DNA from: Thiohalocapsa sp. ML1
Lineage (GTDB): Bacteria > Pseudomonadota > Gammaproteobacteria > Chromatiales > Chromatiaceae
DNA: 64,000 nucleotides
Assembly: GCF_001469165.1 (NCBI RefSeq)
Contig: NZ_JABX01000036.1
Location: forward strand, 1 to 64,000
Direction of reading: 5' to 3'
The translations under genes and the position numbers were made by a program. Shown here in pieces: positions 24,469 through 34,045 of this stretch (position 1 is the first letter of the stretch; each line of letters opens with the position of its first letter). The notes beneath the pieces were generated by a model, which was given only the letters and a program-made list of their open reading frames with translations, was not told where the DNA came from and searched no databases.

Positions 24469-25590
24469 TCAAGAGGACTGCGCCGCCAGCGCCCAGCGCA
24501 CGTGATCGCGCACCAGGTCGCTCGGATGGTCGCCGCGGGCGGCGAGCGCTGCCTGCACCTTGACGGATTTCGGCGCGTTGCCAAGCGCGACGGCGATGTT
24601 TCGGAGCCAGCGCTCGTGCCCGATGCGGCGGATGGCGCTGCCCTCGGTGCGGGCCAGAAACTCCGCTTCGTCCCAACTGAACAGCTCGATGAGCGTGGCG
24701 GTGTCGAGGCCGTTGCGGGGCAGGAAGTCGGTCTCGACGGTTTGGCGGGCGAAGCGGTTCCAGGGGCAGGTGAGCTGGCAGTCGTCGCAGCCGTAGATGC
24801 GGTTGCCGAGGCGCGCGCGCAGCGGCTCCGGGATCGGCCCTGGATGCTCAATGGTGAGGTAGGAGATGCACAGCCGCGCGTCCAGCACATAGGGCGCGAC
24901 GATGGCGTGCGTCGGGCAGATGTCGATGCAGGCCTTGCAGCGCCCGCAGCGGTCGGCGGCCGGTGGGTCGGCGGGCAGGGGGAGATCGCAGTAGATCTCG
25001 CCCAGAAAGAACCAGGAGCCGGACTGCTGGTTGATCAGGTTGGTGTGCTTGCCAATCCAGCCGAGCCCGGCCTTCTGGGCCAGCGGCTTCTCCATGACCG
25101 GCGCCGAGTCCACGAACACCCGATAGCCGAAGGCACCGACCTTGGCCTCGATGCGCTGTGCGAGCCGCCGCAGGCGGTGCCGCAGAACCTTGTGATAATC
25201 CCGCCCCAGCGCATAGCGCGACACGAAGGCCTGCGCCGGCGAGCGCAGCACCTGCTCGATGTTGACCTGATATTCCGGCAGATAGTCCATGCGCGCGGAG
25301 ATGATCGACAGCGTGCCCGGCACCAGCTCCGCGGGGCGGGTACGCTTGGTGCCGTGGCGGGCGAGCCAGTGCATCTCGCCATGCATGTGGCGGCCGAGCC
25401 AGTCCGTGAGGCGCTGCTCGGCGGTGCTGAGATCGCAATCGGCGATACCCACTTGCTGAAAACCGAGCTCCGCGCCCCAGGCCTTGATGGCACGGGCGAG
25501 GTGTGCGGCCTCGCCGTTGGGCAAAGCGGGGCAGTGGGGTGCCGGCTGCGGCAAGGGGTCTGGGTTGCTCACGGGGCTCAAGCTTCGCAT
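24469..25590 (-). CDS. queG: Epoxyqueuosine reductase (tRNA queuosine synthesis)
   Basis: Last step of queuosine synthesis in tRNA: reduction of epoxyqueuosine, using cobalamin and iron-sulfur clusters. The two [4Fe-4S] ligand sets are plain: CGRCKACIDICP and, further on, CDDCQLTCPWNR. A C-terminal HEAT-like stretch (RHIGHERWLRNIAVALGNA region) is present. The ATG at 25590 (MRSLSPVSNP) gives 373 residues, a normal length; the ATG at 25692 adds an unlikely Ala/Arg leader. It diverges from nnr, as is common in gammaproteobacteria. Confidence 0.95.
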   Translation of the reverse strand: MRSLSPVSNPDPLPQPAPHCPALPNGEAAHLARAIKAWGAELGFQQVGIADCDLSTAEQRLTDWLGRHMHGEMHWLARHGTKRTRPAELVPGTLSIISARMDYLPEYQVNIEQVLRSPAQAFVSRYALGRDYHKVLRHRLRRLAQRIEAKVGAFGYRVFVDSAPVMEKPLAQKAGLGWIGKHTNLINQQSGSWFFLGEIYCDLPLPADPPAADRCGRCKACIDICPTHAIVAPYVLDARLCISYLTIEHPGPIPEPLRARLGNRIYGCDDCQLTCPWNRFARQTVETDFLPRNGLDTATLIELFSWDEAEFLARTEGSAIRRIGHERWLRNIAVALGNAPKSVKVQAALAARGDHPSDLVRDHVRWALAAQSS

Positions 25591-25699
25591 GGAAGACGAG
25601 GGACAGCACAATACTGCCGCCCGTCCTGACCGATGTCGTGAAGACGCGGCAAGGACAGCGGCCACAGAGCAAAGGCGCTGGGATGCGGCCAAGGATTTA

Positions 25700-25724
25700 C
25701 CCTCGGCCCTCGGCCCTCGGCCCT
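25700..25724 (+). repeat. CCCTCGG heptamer array
   Basis: Three tandem CCCTCGG units followed by CCCTA, in the queG-nnr spacer. Same heptamer family as at 27884, 37821, 55665 and 56537. Confidence 0.8.
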
Positions 25725-25765
25725 AACTGCCAAAACTGGGATAACCCCGTACTTTCCTACTCGAC

Positions 25766-27286
25766 ATGCCGGAAATTAAGCCTACGCCCTGCGCGCGTCT
25801 GCCCTATGCCCTCTATCGGGCCGAGCAAGTGCGCGCGCTCGACCGCTGTGCCATCGAGCGCCACGGCATCCCGGCCGCCGAGCTGATGCGCCGCGCCGGC
25901 ACGGCGGCCTTCGCGCTCTTGCGCGAGCGCTGGCCGCACGCGCGGCGCATCGCCGTGCTCGCCGGTAGCGGCAACAACGGCGGCGATGGCTATGTCGTCG
26001 GCGCGGCGGCGCTTGCGGCCGGCTGCGACGTGCGGCTGTTGCAGCTCGGCGACCATGCGCAACTGTCGGACGCGAGCGCCGCGGCGGCGGCGGATTTCAG
26101 CGCCCGCGGGGGCGTGCCCGAGCCGTACCGGAGCCTGCCGGTCGATGTCGATGTCATCGTCGATGGGCTGCTCGGCACGGGCCTCGCGCGCGAGGTTGCC
26201 GGCCGCTATGCCGAGGCCATCGACGCCGTCAACGCGGCGCGGGCGCCCGTGCTGGCGTTGGACATCCCGTCCGGACTCGACGCGGACACCGGCGCCATCC
26301 TCGGCACCGCGGTGCGCGCCGCCGCGACCATCAGCTTCATCGGCCTGAAGCGCGGGCTCTTCACCGCTCGCGGGCCGGCCTGCTGCGGCGCGATCCGCTT
26401 CGATGGGCTCGGTGTGCCGCCGGCCATCTACGCCACCGAGGTGCTGTCGGCCCGGCGCATCGACTGGCAGAAGGAGCGCGAGCTGATCCCGCGCCGGCCC
26501 CGGGACGCGCACAAGGGCACCGCCGGGCACGTGCTGGTCGTCGGCGGCGCCCCCGGCACCACGGGTGCGGTGCGGCTCGCCGGCGAGGCGGCGCTGCGCA
26601 CCGGCGCCGGACTGGTCAGCATCGCGACCCATCCCGCGCACGCGGGGTTGCTGAATCTGACCCGGCCCGAGCTGATGGTGCAGGCGGTGTCTGACCCCGA
26701 TGATCTCGCGAACGCCGCCGCGCGGGCCGATGTCGTCGCCATCGGCCCCGGCCTCGGGCAGGACGACTGGGGCCGGGGGCTGTTCGACGCCGCGCTCGGC
26801 CTCGGCCGGCCGCTGGTGGTGGATGCGGATGGGCTCAACCTGCTCGCCCGGCAGCCCGTGCGGCGCGACGACTGGGTGCTCACCCCGCACCCGGGGGAGG
26901 CGGCACGGCTCTTGGGCTGCGCCGTCCGTGACGTGGAGCAAGACCGCTTTGCCGCGGTGGAGGCCTTGCAGCGCCGCTTCGGCGGCGTCGTCGTGCTCAA
27001 GGGCGCGGGCACGCTCATCGCCGGCCCCGGCCAGCGCCCGGTGGCGGTGTGCAGCGACGGCAACCCGGCCATGGCGAGCGGCGGCATGGGCGACGCGCTG
27101 ACCGGTATCATCGCGGCGCTGGCGGGGCAGGGGCTCGGGCTGGAGCAGGCCGCGAGCGCGGGCGTCTGTGCCCACGCGGCCGCCGCCGACCTCGCCGCGG
27201 CGGGCGCCGACCGCGGCCTGCTCGCCGGTGATGTCATCGCCGCGCTGCCGCGGCTCTTTGTGCCGAAGCGTATCGAGTTTGAGTGA
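25766..27286 (+). CDS. nnr: Bifunctional NAD(P)H-hydrate epimerase and ADP-dependent dehydratase
   Basis: Repairs damaged NADHX and NADPHX. The 506-residue product fuses both activities. The N-terminal epimerase shows AGSGNNGGDGYVVG and the GLLGTGL segment; the C-terminal dehydratase shows GAPGTTGAVRLAGEAAL, a GPGLGQDDWG loop, VVDADGLN and the ATP-binding NPAMASGGMGDALTG. Starts with ATG after the heptamer repeat. It leads the plus-strand core cluster, and nnr-tsaE-amiC-mutL is conserved gene order. Confidence 0.96.
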   Translation: MPEIKPTPCARLPYALYRAEQVRALDRCAIERHGIPAAELMRRAGTAAFALLRERWPHARRIAVLAGSGNNGGDGYVVGAAALAAGCDVRLLQLGDHAQLSDASAAAAADFSARGGVPEPYRSLPVDVDVIVDGLLGTGLAREVAGRYAEAIDAVNAARAPVLALDIPSGLDADTGAILGTAVRAAATISFIGLKRGLFTARGPACCGAIRFDGLGVPPAIYATEVLSARRIDWQKERELIPRRPRDAHKGTAGHVLVVGGAPGTTGAVRLAGEAALRTGAGLVSIATHPAHAGLLNLTRPELMVQAVSDPDDLANAAARADVVAIGPGLGQDDWGRGLFDAALGLGRPLVVDADGLNLLARQPVRRDDWVLTPHPGEAARLLGCAVRDVEQDRFAAVEALQRRFGGVVVLKGAGTLIAGPGQRPVAVCSDGNPAMASGGMGDALTGIIAALAGQGLGLEQAASAGVCAHAAAADLAAAGADRGLLAGDVIAALPRLFVPKRIEFE

Positions 27287-27362
27287 TTGCTTTCTCGTAA
27301 GCCGCAGTCGAAGCAACTAACAACTAACAACTGAAAACCAATAACCCGCACGGAGACCCGAT

Positions 27363-27866
27363 GTGACCCCAGACCCGATCGTCCGCGACGCGCCCGACGA
27401 GGCCGCGCAGCTCGCCTGGGGCGCCGCGCTGGGTGGCCTGCTGTGCGGTCCGACGGGGCTCGCGCGCACCGGCGGGCTCGTGTTCCTGGACGGCGATCTG
27501 GGTGCCGGCAAGACGACGCTGGTGCGCGGGCTGCTGCGCGGGCTTGGCCACACCGGCCCGGTGCGCAGCCCCACCTACACGCTGGTGGAGAGCTTCGAGC
27601 TGCCGTCCGCCCATGTCCATCACCTGGATCTGTACCGGCTCGCGGACGCGGAGGAGCTCGAATACCTCGGCATCCGCGACCTGCTCGACGGCGACAGCCT
27701 GGTGCTCGTGGAATGGCCCGAGCGTGGTGCCGGCATCCTGCCGGCGCCGGACCTCAGCGTGCGCATCACCCCGCACGACGGCGGGCGCCTGCTCACGCTG
27801 ACCCCGGCAGCGGCATGGCGCGAGCGCCTGGCGGCGGCCCTGCCGCGCGCACTGCCGGCGAGCTAG
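27363..27866 (+). CDS. tsaE: tRNA threonylcarbamoyladenosine synthesis ATPase TsaE
   Basis: ATPase partner of TsaB and TsaD in making t6A37 of tRNA. The 167-residue protein has the Walker A motif GDLGAGKTTLVRG and the RSPTYTLVESF switch region. The start is a GTG at 27363, the only start that keeps the usual N-terminus. The C-terminus is about 10-15 residues longer than in E. coli. A 21-bp perfect hairpin follows 17 bp after the stop. Confidence 0.95.
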   Translation: MTPDPIVRDAPDEAAQLAWGAALGGLLCGPTGLARTGGLVFLDGDLGAGKTTLVRGLLRGLGHTGPVRSPTYTLVESFELPSAHVHHLDLYRLADAEELEYLGIRDLLDGDSLVLVEWPERGAGILPAPDLSVRITPHDGGRLLTLTPAAAWRERLAAALPRALPAS

Positions 27867-27883
27867 ATTGCTTATGACGGCTT

Positions 27884-27932
27884 GCCGAGGGCCGAGGGCC
27901 AAGGGAGCCCTCCTTGGCCCTCGGCCCTCGGC
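27884..27932. repeat. Heptamer array folding into a perfect 21-bp hairpin
   Basis: The arm at 27884-27904 (built of GCCGAGG/GCCAAGG units) is the exact reverse complement of 27912-27932, with the 7-nt loop GAGCCCT. Further GGCCCTCG and CTAGCC units follow to 27955. It sits just after tsaE and would form a very stable RNA hairpin, so it may attenuate or process the transcript. The 27867-28165 gap otherwise holds only the amiC leader; I see nothing else in it. Confidence 0.85.
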
Positions 27933-28165
27933 CCTCGGCCCTAGCCCTAGCCCTCATGCCGACGGCTCCCCCCCAACCGGCGGCATGCCGCCTGCGCGTA
28001 CCGCCGCGTGGCAATAACGCGACCGTCTGATCCCTACTACAAATGCCGTTGTGTCGCGTTAAGAATGTGCGCCAACGGACGGATTCGACATGGAATGTCT
28101 CAGAGTCGGGTGCTATCCTCCATGCAACGCATACAAGAGATCGGAGACATGCAGGGGGCTTCGGC

Positions 28166-29536
28166 ATGACCGCCGTGATCAGGGCTCTATTCGCCTTGCT
28201 GCTGCTTGCCACCACCAGCTCCGCGCTGGCGGCGCAGGTCAAGGTGCATGGCGCGCGCATCTGGAGTGCACCGGACAACACCCGCATCGTCATCGATACG
28301 GCGGCGCCGGTGCGGCACAAGATCTTCGCGCTGGACGGGCCGCACCGGCTCGTCATTGATATCGCCGATGCCAAGCTCGTGGGCGAGCTGCCCGCGTCCG
28401 CCGGGGACGATCCCCTCATTGCCTCGCTGCGCAGCGGCGTGCGCGAGGGTGACGACCTGCGCGTCGTGCTCGATCTCAAGCAGGCGGTGCGGGCCAAGAG
28501 CTTCGCGCTGGAGCCGAACAGCCAGTACGGCCACCGCCTTGTCATCGACGTCTCCCCGAAGTCCGCGCCCGGCCGCGTGCAGGTGGCGAGCCGCACCGAG
28601 CCGCCGCTGGCGCCGCGCCACCTGTCGGTGCAGCCCAAGGGTGCCCGGCACCGGGATGTCGTCGTCGCCATCGATGCGGGCCACGGCGGCGAGGACCCCG
28701 GGGCCATCGGACCTTCGGGCACGCGCGAGAAGGACGTGACACTCGCCATCTCGCGCAAGCTCGCCGATCGCATCAACCGCCAGCGGGGCATGCGGGCCGT
28801 GCTGATTCGCGACGGCGACTATTTTCTGGCGCTGCGCAAGCGCATCGAGCGGGCCCGGCAGCACAGCGCCGACATCTTCGTCTCCATCCACGCCGACGCC
28901 TTTACCGACCGGCGCGTGCGCGGCTCGTCCGTCTATACGCTGTCCAACGGCGGCGCCACCAGCGAGGCGGCCCGCTGGCTTGCCGAGCGCGAGAACCGCG
29001 CGGACCTCATCGGCGGCGTCAGTCTCGCCGAACAGAACGACGTGCTCGCGAGCGTGCTGCTCGACATGACCCAGAACGCGACCATCGAGCACAGCAGCAT
29101 CGCCGCGGAGCGGGTCCTGTCGAAGCTGCGCGCCTTGGGCGACGTGCACCAGACGCAGATTCAGAAGGCGGGCTTCGCGGTGCTGAAGTCGCCGGACATC
29201 CCCTCCATGCTCGTGGAGACGGCGTTCATCTCCAACCCGGATGAAGAGAAGCGCCTGAAGAGCGGCAGCTATCAGGACCGGCTCGCGGACCACTTGGTCG
29301 AGGGCATCATCGACTACTTCCAGGAGTATCCGCCGCCCGGCACGCGCTTCGCCCGCGACCCCGGCGACTCGCCGGGGCGCGACGACCTGGGCGCACTGCC
29401 CGCATCCGGCAACACGTCCTTCGCCGAGGTCGCGCGGCGCTATGACCACCTCGAGCTCAGCGCCGTGCGCCTGACCGACGGGCCGCTGCTGCCGGGCTTC
29501 GCCTATCGCCGCCCGCCGGCAGCGCCGGACGGCTGA
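28166..29536 (+). CDS. amiC: N-acetylmuramoyl-L-alanine amidase (septal murein splitting)
   Basis: Periplasmic zinc amidase that cleaves peptide stems from glycan strands during daughter-cell separation. The ATG at 28166 follows AGGGGG and begins a clear signal peptide (MTAVIRALFALLLLATTSSALA). An AMIN domain (residues about 25-140) should target it to the septum. The Amidase_3 domain follows: AIDAGHGGEDPGAIG with a zinc His, SIHADAF with a second His, and VETAFISNPDEEKRL with the catalytic Glu. About 80 residues of Pro/Gly-rich tail follow; there is no LysM domain. The 456-residue length is normal for the AmiB/AmiC type. Confidence 0.93.
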   Translation: MTAVIRALFALLLLATTSSALAAQVKVHGARIWSAPDNTRIVIDTAAPVRHKIFALDGPHRLVIDIADAKLVGELPASAGDDPLIASLRSGVREGDDLRVVLDLKQAVRAKSFALEPNSQYGHRLVIDVSPKSAPGRVQVASRTEPPLAPRHLSVQPKGARHRDVVVAIDAGHGGEDPGAIGPSGTREKDVTLAISRKLADRINRQRGMRAVLIRDGDYFLALRKRIERARQHSADIFVSIHADAFTDRRVRGSSVYTLSNGGATSEAARWLAERENRADLIGGVSLAEQNDVLASVLLDMTQNATIEHSSIAAERVLSKLRALGDVHQTQIQKAGFAVLKSPDIPSMLVETAFISNPDEEKRLKSGSYQDRLADHLVEGIIDYFQEYPPPGTRFARDPGDSPGRDDLGALPASGNTSFAEVARRYDHLELSAVRLTDGPLLPGFAYRRPPAAPDG

Positions 29537-29570
29537 GCGCCGCCCGGCGGCTGGGGCGTGACGCGCAGAT

Positions 29571-29600
29571 ACCGAGGCCCAACACGGGCGGCGCCTCGGT
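29571..29600. terminator. Hairpin downstream of amiC
   Basis: ACCGAGGC at 29571-29578 pairs with GCCTCGGT at 29593-29600 around a 14-nt loop. It lies between amiC and the ParDE module. No T-tract follows, so termination would be weak. Confidence 0.35.
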
Positions 29601-29697
29601 GATCGGCAGCGCGGCTGTGTTTGGCCGGGGGCCGTGTGTCGATCGGTGTTAGGCTTGGCAAAGATTGCCAACCCGCGGAGCGCCAGCCTTGGCCACC

Positions 29698-29928
29698 ATG
29701 AACATCTCCCTCCCGGACGACTTGCGCGACTTCGTGGATCGAAAGGTCGCAAGCCAGAGCTACTCCAGCACGAGTGAGTATCTCCGCGAGCTGATTCGGC
29801 GCGAGCGCGATATCGAGACGCTGCGCGAGAAGCTGCTGGAGGGGCGCGACTCCGGACCCGCGGCGCGCATCGACGACGCCTGGCTCGCCAAGCTCCGGAT
29901 GCGCGCCGCCGGTGAGATCGCCGAGTGA
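29698..29928 (+). CDS. parD: ParD-type antitoxin
   Basis: A 76-residue CopG/ParD-like antitoxin. MNISLPDDLRDFVDRKV is the ribbon-helix-helix strand and first helix, SEYLRELIRRERD the second. The C-terminal part (LREKLLEGRDSGPAARIDDAW) resembles the toxin-binding arm. I chose ATG 29698 because the family begins at this point; an upstream ATG adds 11 residues. The ParE toxin follows after 9 bp. Normally autoregulatory. Confidence 0.92.
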   Translation: MNISLPDDLRDFVDRKVASQSYSSTSEYLRELIRRERDIETLREKLLEGRDSGPAARIDDAWLAKLRMRAAGEIAE

Positions 29929-29937
29929 TCGGCCCGA

Positions 29938-30276
29938 ATGACGACTAGAACGCTGCGGATCCGGCCGCTCGCCGAAGCCGACATCAACGCGATCCTCGCC
30001 GACTATCGGGCTGAGGGCGGACCGATGCTGAGCACGCAGTTCGCCGCCCAACTCGAAGCCGCGCTGCGCACGCTCGCGACGCATCCGGCCATCGGCTCTC
30101 GGCGCTACGCGGACCTGCTCGGCATCCCTGGCCTGCGCAACTGGCCGATCAAGCGGTCGGCCTACTTGATCTTCTACGTGGACGACGCCGGCCAGATCGA
30201 CATCTGGCGCGTCCTGCACGGTCGGCGGGACCTCTCGGCGCTGTTGGGTGATGGCGATCCCGATGGAGCGCCCTAG
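29938..30276 (+). CDS. parE: ParE/RelE-family toxin
   Basis: A 112-residue toxin with the ParE pattern: RIRPLAEADINAILADY, LATHPAIGSRRYADLLGIPGLRNWPI, then YLIFYVDDAGQIDIWRVLHGRRDL. ParE toxins poison DNA gyrase; RelE relatives cut mRNA. The conserved RVLHGRRDL end favours ParE. The module is inserted between amiC and mutL, which are normally adjacent. Confidence 0.92.
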   Translation: MTTRTLRIRPLAEADINAILADYRAEGGPMLSTQFAAQLEAALRTLATHPAIGSRRYADLLGIPGLRNWPIKRSAYLIFYVDDAGQIDIWRVLHGRRDLSALLGDGDPDGAP

Positions 30277-30598
30277 GTTGGGCCAAGGCATGAGGCCCAA
30301 CGTGAATGCTGCGTCGGTCGCGGATAGGCAAGTCGGGTGTGGCTCGGAGTAGCGCTCATGCCAATGCGACCTGGAGCATTAGCGTGTCCGCCAGGGTTGA
30401 CCGTTTCAGCATGCCGACAGCCGTCGCTGCTGTTGCAGCCCTCGTCGTAGAGGGTTTCCGGGGCGATGTCGATGTCGCCCGGCCAGGTGACGGCCGCTTT
30501 AAGGCGTCACCACCTCGGCGAGCCTGTATCCCAGTGCCAGCGCGCGCGGCGGCCGGGCCGACTTGCGGGCCGCCGCCGGGTCTGCTTTCATCCCGGCG
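30277..30598. other. 322-bp gap between parE and mutL
   Basis: The gap opens with a hairpin directly after parE: GTTGGGCC at 30277-30284 and GGCCCAAC at 30294-30301, a possible terminator without T-tract. A second small inverted repeat (GGGCGA/TCGCCC) lies near 30463. The mutL promoter should be here, but I cannot point to convincing -35 and -10 boxes. No gene seen. Confidence 0.6.
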
Positions 30599-32461
30599 AT
30601 GTCGCCCACCCGCTCTCCCATCCGCCCGCTGCCGCCCCAGCTCGTGAACCAGATCGCCGCCGGCGAGGTCATCGAGCGCCCGGCCTCCGTGGTGAAGGAG
30701 CTGCTCGAGAACAGCCTCGACGCCGGTGCCCGGAACCTGCGCGTGGACTTGGAGCAGGGCGGCACCAAGCTGATCCGGGTCACCGACGACGGGGCAGGCA
30801 TCGGCGCCGAGGATCTGCCGCTCGCGGTGTCGCGCCATGCCACGAGCAAGATCGCGACCCTGGCCGACCTGGACGCCGTGGCGACGCTCGGCTTTCGCGG
30901 CGAGGCGCTGCCGAGCATCGCGTCCGTGTCGCGCTTCTCGATCAGCTCGCGCCGCGCCGAGGAGGCGCACGGCTGGCGGCTCAGTTGCGACGGCAGCGAC
31001 AGCGTTGCCGCGCCGGAGCCCGCAGCGCAGCCGGTGGGCACGACGGTGGAGGTGCGCGATCTGTTCTATAACGTGCCGGCGCGGCGCAAGTTCCTGCGCA
31101 CCGACAAGACCGAGCTCGGGCACATCGACCAACTGCTGACCCGGTTCGCGCTGGTGCGAAGCGACCTGGCGCTGACGCTCACGCACAACGGGCGCGCGTC
31201 GCTGGAGCTGCCGGCCGCGTCGCAGCCGCTGGACCCGGAGCGGCTCCGTCGGCTGCTCGGCGAGGACTTCCTGCACCATGTCTTGGCGCTGGAGGAGTCC
31301 GCCGTGGGGCTGCGGCTGCATGGGCTCGTCGCAAGCCCGGATTTTGCGCGCAGCCAGGCCGATATGCAGTTCTTCTATGTCAACGGGCGGCTCGTGCGCG
31401 ACAAGGTGGTCGCGCACGCCGTGCGCCAGGCCTACCGGGACGTGCTGCATCACGGCCGCCAGCCGGCGTTTCTGCTGTTCCTGGAGCTGCCGCCCCGGCA
31501 AGTGGACGTGAACGTGCATCCGGCGAAGCACGAGGTGCGCTTTCGCGAATCGCGGCAGGTGCACGATTTCATCTTCCGGGCGCTGCATCGACGGCTCGCC
31601 GACGGGCGCCGGCTCGGCGCGGCGGGGGCCGAGGCGGCTGTCCAGCCGCCGCAGCCGGACGGCGCCCCGCAGTCGGCGTTCGCGGCGCGCGTCGACGACG
31701 CGGGCGCCGCTTGGCCGGGCCAGCCGGCCCCGCGCCCCCTGCCGCTCGGCGTCGCCGACGCCGGCAGCGCTTACAGGCAGGCGCCAGCGCCCGCCGCGAG
31801 CCGCGCGGCGAGCTGGCGCTTCCAGCAGCCGGCGCCCATCGCTGAGCCCGACGCGGCGGCGGCGGACGCAGGCGCGTATCCGCCGCTCGGCTTCGCCATC
31901 GGCCAATTGAACGGCATCTACATCCTCGCCGAGACGCCGGACGGCCTCATCGTGGTGGACATGCACGCCGCCCACGAGCGTATCGGCTACGAGCGCCTGA
32001 AGGCCGCAGTGCACGGCGGCGAGCTGGCCCGCCAGCCGCTGCTGCTGCCGGTGGCCGTGGCCGTGAGCCGGGCCGAGGCGGACGTCGCCGACGAGCATGC
32101 GGACCTGCTGCTGCGGCTCGGGCTTGTGGTCGGGCGGCTCGGCGCGGCGCAGCTCGTCGTGCGCGAGGTGCCGGCGCTGCTCGCCGACGCCGACGCGGAG
32201 CGGCTGCTGCGGGACGTGCTATCGGACTTGGCGGTGCAGGGCAGCAGTGAGCGGATCAGGGGCGAGGTGGACGGGCTGCTCGCGACCATGGCCTGCCACG
32301 GCGCCGTGCGCGCGAACCGACGCCTGACGCTGCCCGAGATGAACGCGCTGCTGCGCGACATGGAGCGCACCGAGCGCGCCGATCAGTGCAACCACGGACG
32401 CCCCACCTGGACCCGGCTCACGCGGCGAGAGCTGGACGCGCTCTTCCTGCGCGGGCGCTGA
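30599..32461 (+). CDS. mutL: DNA mismatch repair protein MutL
   Basis: Links mismatch recognition by MutS to strand removal. The 620-residue protein has the GHKL ATPase motifs [26 protein letters not shown] and [14 protein letters not shown], a Pro/Ala-rich linker (about 345-435), and a C-terminal dimer domain. That domain shows [12 protein letters not shown], close to the DQHA-X2-E-X4-E metal site of endonuclease-type MutL, plus ACHGAVRAN and CNHGRPT, the other conserved C-terminal motifs. This suggests a nicking MutL as in Pseudomonas rather than the E. coli type. The ATG at 30599 places the first motif at the usual distance. Confidence 0.96.
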   Translation: MSPTRSPIRPLPPQLVNQIAAGEVIERPASVVKELLENSLDAGARNLRVDLEQGGTKLIRVTDDGAGIGAEDLPLAVSRHATSKIATLADLDAVATLGFRGEALPSIASVSRFSISSRRAEEAHGWRLSCDGSDSVAAPEPAAQPVGTTVEVRDLFYNVPARRKFLRTDKTELGHIDQLLTRFALVRSDLALTLTHNGRASLELPAASQPLDPERLRRLLGEDFLHHVLALEESAVGLRLHGLVASPDFARSQADMQFFYVNGRLVRDKVVAHAVRQAYRDVLHHGRQPAFLLFLELPPRQVDVNVHPAKHEVRFRESRQVHDFIFRALHRRLADGRRLGAAGAEAAVQPPQPDGAPQSAFAARVDDAGAAWPGQPAPRPLPLGVADAGSAYRQAPAPAASRAASWRFQQPAPIAEPDAAAADAGAYPPLGFAIGQLNGIYILAETPDGLIVVDMHAAHERIGYERLKAAVHGGELARQPLLLPVAVAVSRAEADVADEHADLLLRLGLVVGRLGAAQLVVREVPALLADADAERLLRDVLSDLAVQGSSERIRGEVDGLLATMACHGAVRANRRLTLPEMNALLRDMERTERADQCNHGRPTWTRLTRRELDALFLRGR

Positions 32462-32462
32462 G

Positions 32463-33425
32463 ATGACGGGCGCGCCCGGCAGCTCCGGCCAGCCCGGCCC
32501 GCCGGTGCTGCTGGTGCTGGGGCCGACGGCCGCCGGCAAGACCGACCTCGCGCTCGCGTTGGCCGCCGCGCTGCCCTGCGACATCGTGAGCGTGGATTCC
32601 GCGCTCGTCTACCGCGGCATGGACATCGGCACGGCGAAGCCCTCGCCCGAGATCCTAGCCCGCTGGCCGCACCGGCTGGTGGACATCTGCGACCCGGCGG
32701 AGGCCTACTCGGCGGCGCGATTTCGTGCCGACGCCCTGGCGGCCATCCACGACATCCGTGCCCAAGGCCGGGTGCCGCTCCTGGTGGGCGGCACCATGCT
32801 CTATTTCCGCGCCCTGCTGCGGGGCCTGTCGCCGCTGCCGGAGGCGGACCCACAGTTGCGCGCCGAGCTGGCGGCGCGGGCGCGCGCCTTGGGCGCCGGC
32901 GGCATGCACCGCTGGCTCGCCGAGGTGGACCCGGCGGCGGCGGCGCGTATCCACCCGAACGACCCGCAGCGGGTGCAGCGAGCGCTGGAGGTTTTTGTGG
33001 CAACCGGCGCGCCGATGAGCGCGCTCTGGCTCGATGCTGGCGCGGGACTGGACCTGCCGACGCTCAAGCTCGTGCGCTCGCCGCGCGAACGCGCGGTGCT
33101 GCATCGGCGCATTGAGCTGCGCTTCGACGCGATGCTGGCCGCCGGATTCGCCGACGAGGTCCGCGCGCTGATCGCGCGGGGCGACCTCACGCCGTCGCTG
33201 CCGGCCCTGCGCGCAGTCGGCTACCGCCAGCTCTGGGAGCACTTGCACGGCGACTGTGATGCCGAGGAGATGCGCCGGCGCGCCATCGCCGCGACGCGGC
33301 AGCTCGCAAAGCGCCAGTACACATGGCTGCGCGCGGAGCCCGACTGCCACTGGCTCTGGGACGATGCGAATCCGGATGCAGAGGCGCTGGTGCTGGCCCG
33401 GCGCGCGCTGGAGGGGGCGCCATGA
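32463..33425 (+). CDS. miaA: tRNA dimethylallyltransferase
   Basis: Transfers dimethylallyl to A37 of tRNAs reading UNN codons. The 320-residue protein has the P-loop [15 protein letters not shown] near the N-terminus, then [17 protein letters not shown] and the [17 protein letters not shown] segment that contact substrate tRNA. It starts one base after the mutL stop, so it is in the same operon; miaA-hfq follows conserved order. Confidence 0.96.
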   Translation: MTGAPGSSGQPGPPVLLVLGPTAAGKTDLALALAAALPCDIVSVDSALVYRGMDIGTAKPSPEILARWPHRLVDICDPAEAYSAARFRADALAAIHDIRAQGRVPLLVGGTMLYFRALLRGLSPLPEADPQLRAELAARARALGAGGMHRWLAEVDPAAAARIHPNDPQRVQRALEVFVATGAPMSALWLDAGAGLDLPTLKLVRSPRERAVLHRRIELRFDAMLAAGFADEVRALIARGDLTPSLPALRAVGYRQLWEHLHGDCDAEEMRRRAIAATRQLAKRQYTWLRAEPDCHWLWDDANPDAEALVLARRALEGAP

Positions 33426-33634
33426 TAAGGTGCTCTGGTGGCGCGGCGGGTGCGGTGGCCCGCCCGCGCACGCCGGTCTCGACGCCCGAAATCCCCGATG
33501 CGAATGAATGCGGTTTTCCACGCCAGCGGCGGCGTCGATGTGCTATTTTCCCGGCTTTGGTGCATCACAAGAAACAGAAAACACCGGCTGCGGAACAACC
33601 GACCGGTGCTGCGAACAATATGGAGCCGAAGACA

Positions 33635-33883
33635 ATGTCAAAGGGCCAAAGTCTCCAAGATCCCTTTTTGAACGCGTTGCGCAAGGAGCGGATTCCGGTC
33701 TCGATCTTCCTCGTGAACGGTATCAAGCTGCAGGGGCAGATCGAGTCTTTCGACCAGTTTGTCGTGCTGCTGAAGAACAACGTCAGCCAGATGATCTACA
33801 AGCACGCCATCTCCACGGTCGTCCCCGCGCGCAACGTGAAGCTGCCCGCCACGGACGCGGATGCGGAGGAGGGCAACAGCTGA
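33635..33883 (+). CDS. hfq: RNA chaperone Hfq
   Basis: Hexameric Sm-like chaperone that pairs small RNAs with mRNAs. The 82-residue protein starts [20 protein letters not shown] and carries the Sm1 region ([20 protein letters not shown]) and Sm2 with YKHAIS, the proximal-face motif. GGAG lies about 10 nt before the chosen ATG; an upstream in-frame ATG at 33620 is possible but not typical. The 209-bp leader after miaA probably holds an own promoter. Confidence 0.97.
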   Translation: MSKGQSLQDPFLNALRKERIPVSIFLVNGIKLQGQIESFDQFVVLLKNNVSQMIYKHAISTVVPARNVKLPATDADAEEGNS

Positions 33884-34045
33884 GCGCCCGCTGCCTGCTC
33901 GTCTTGCGCCTGCCCGGCCTCGGCCGGGCGCCCCGCCTCGGTCCGGTCTTGCCCCCGCGCGGACACCACCGCGCCGCCTGCCATGCGCGGGCGGCCCGGT
34001 CTGTGCGCTCCGCCACCCGCGTTGTCGCCTACCTGGAACCACTTG

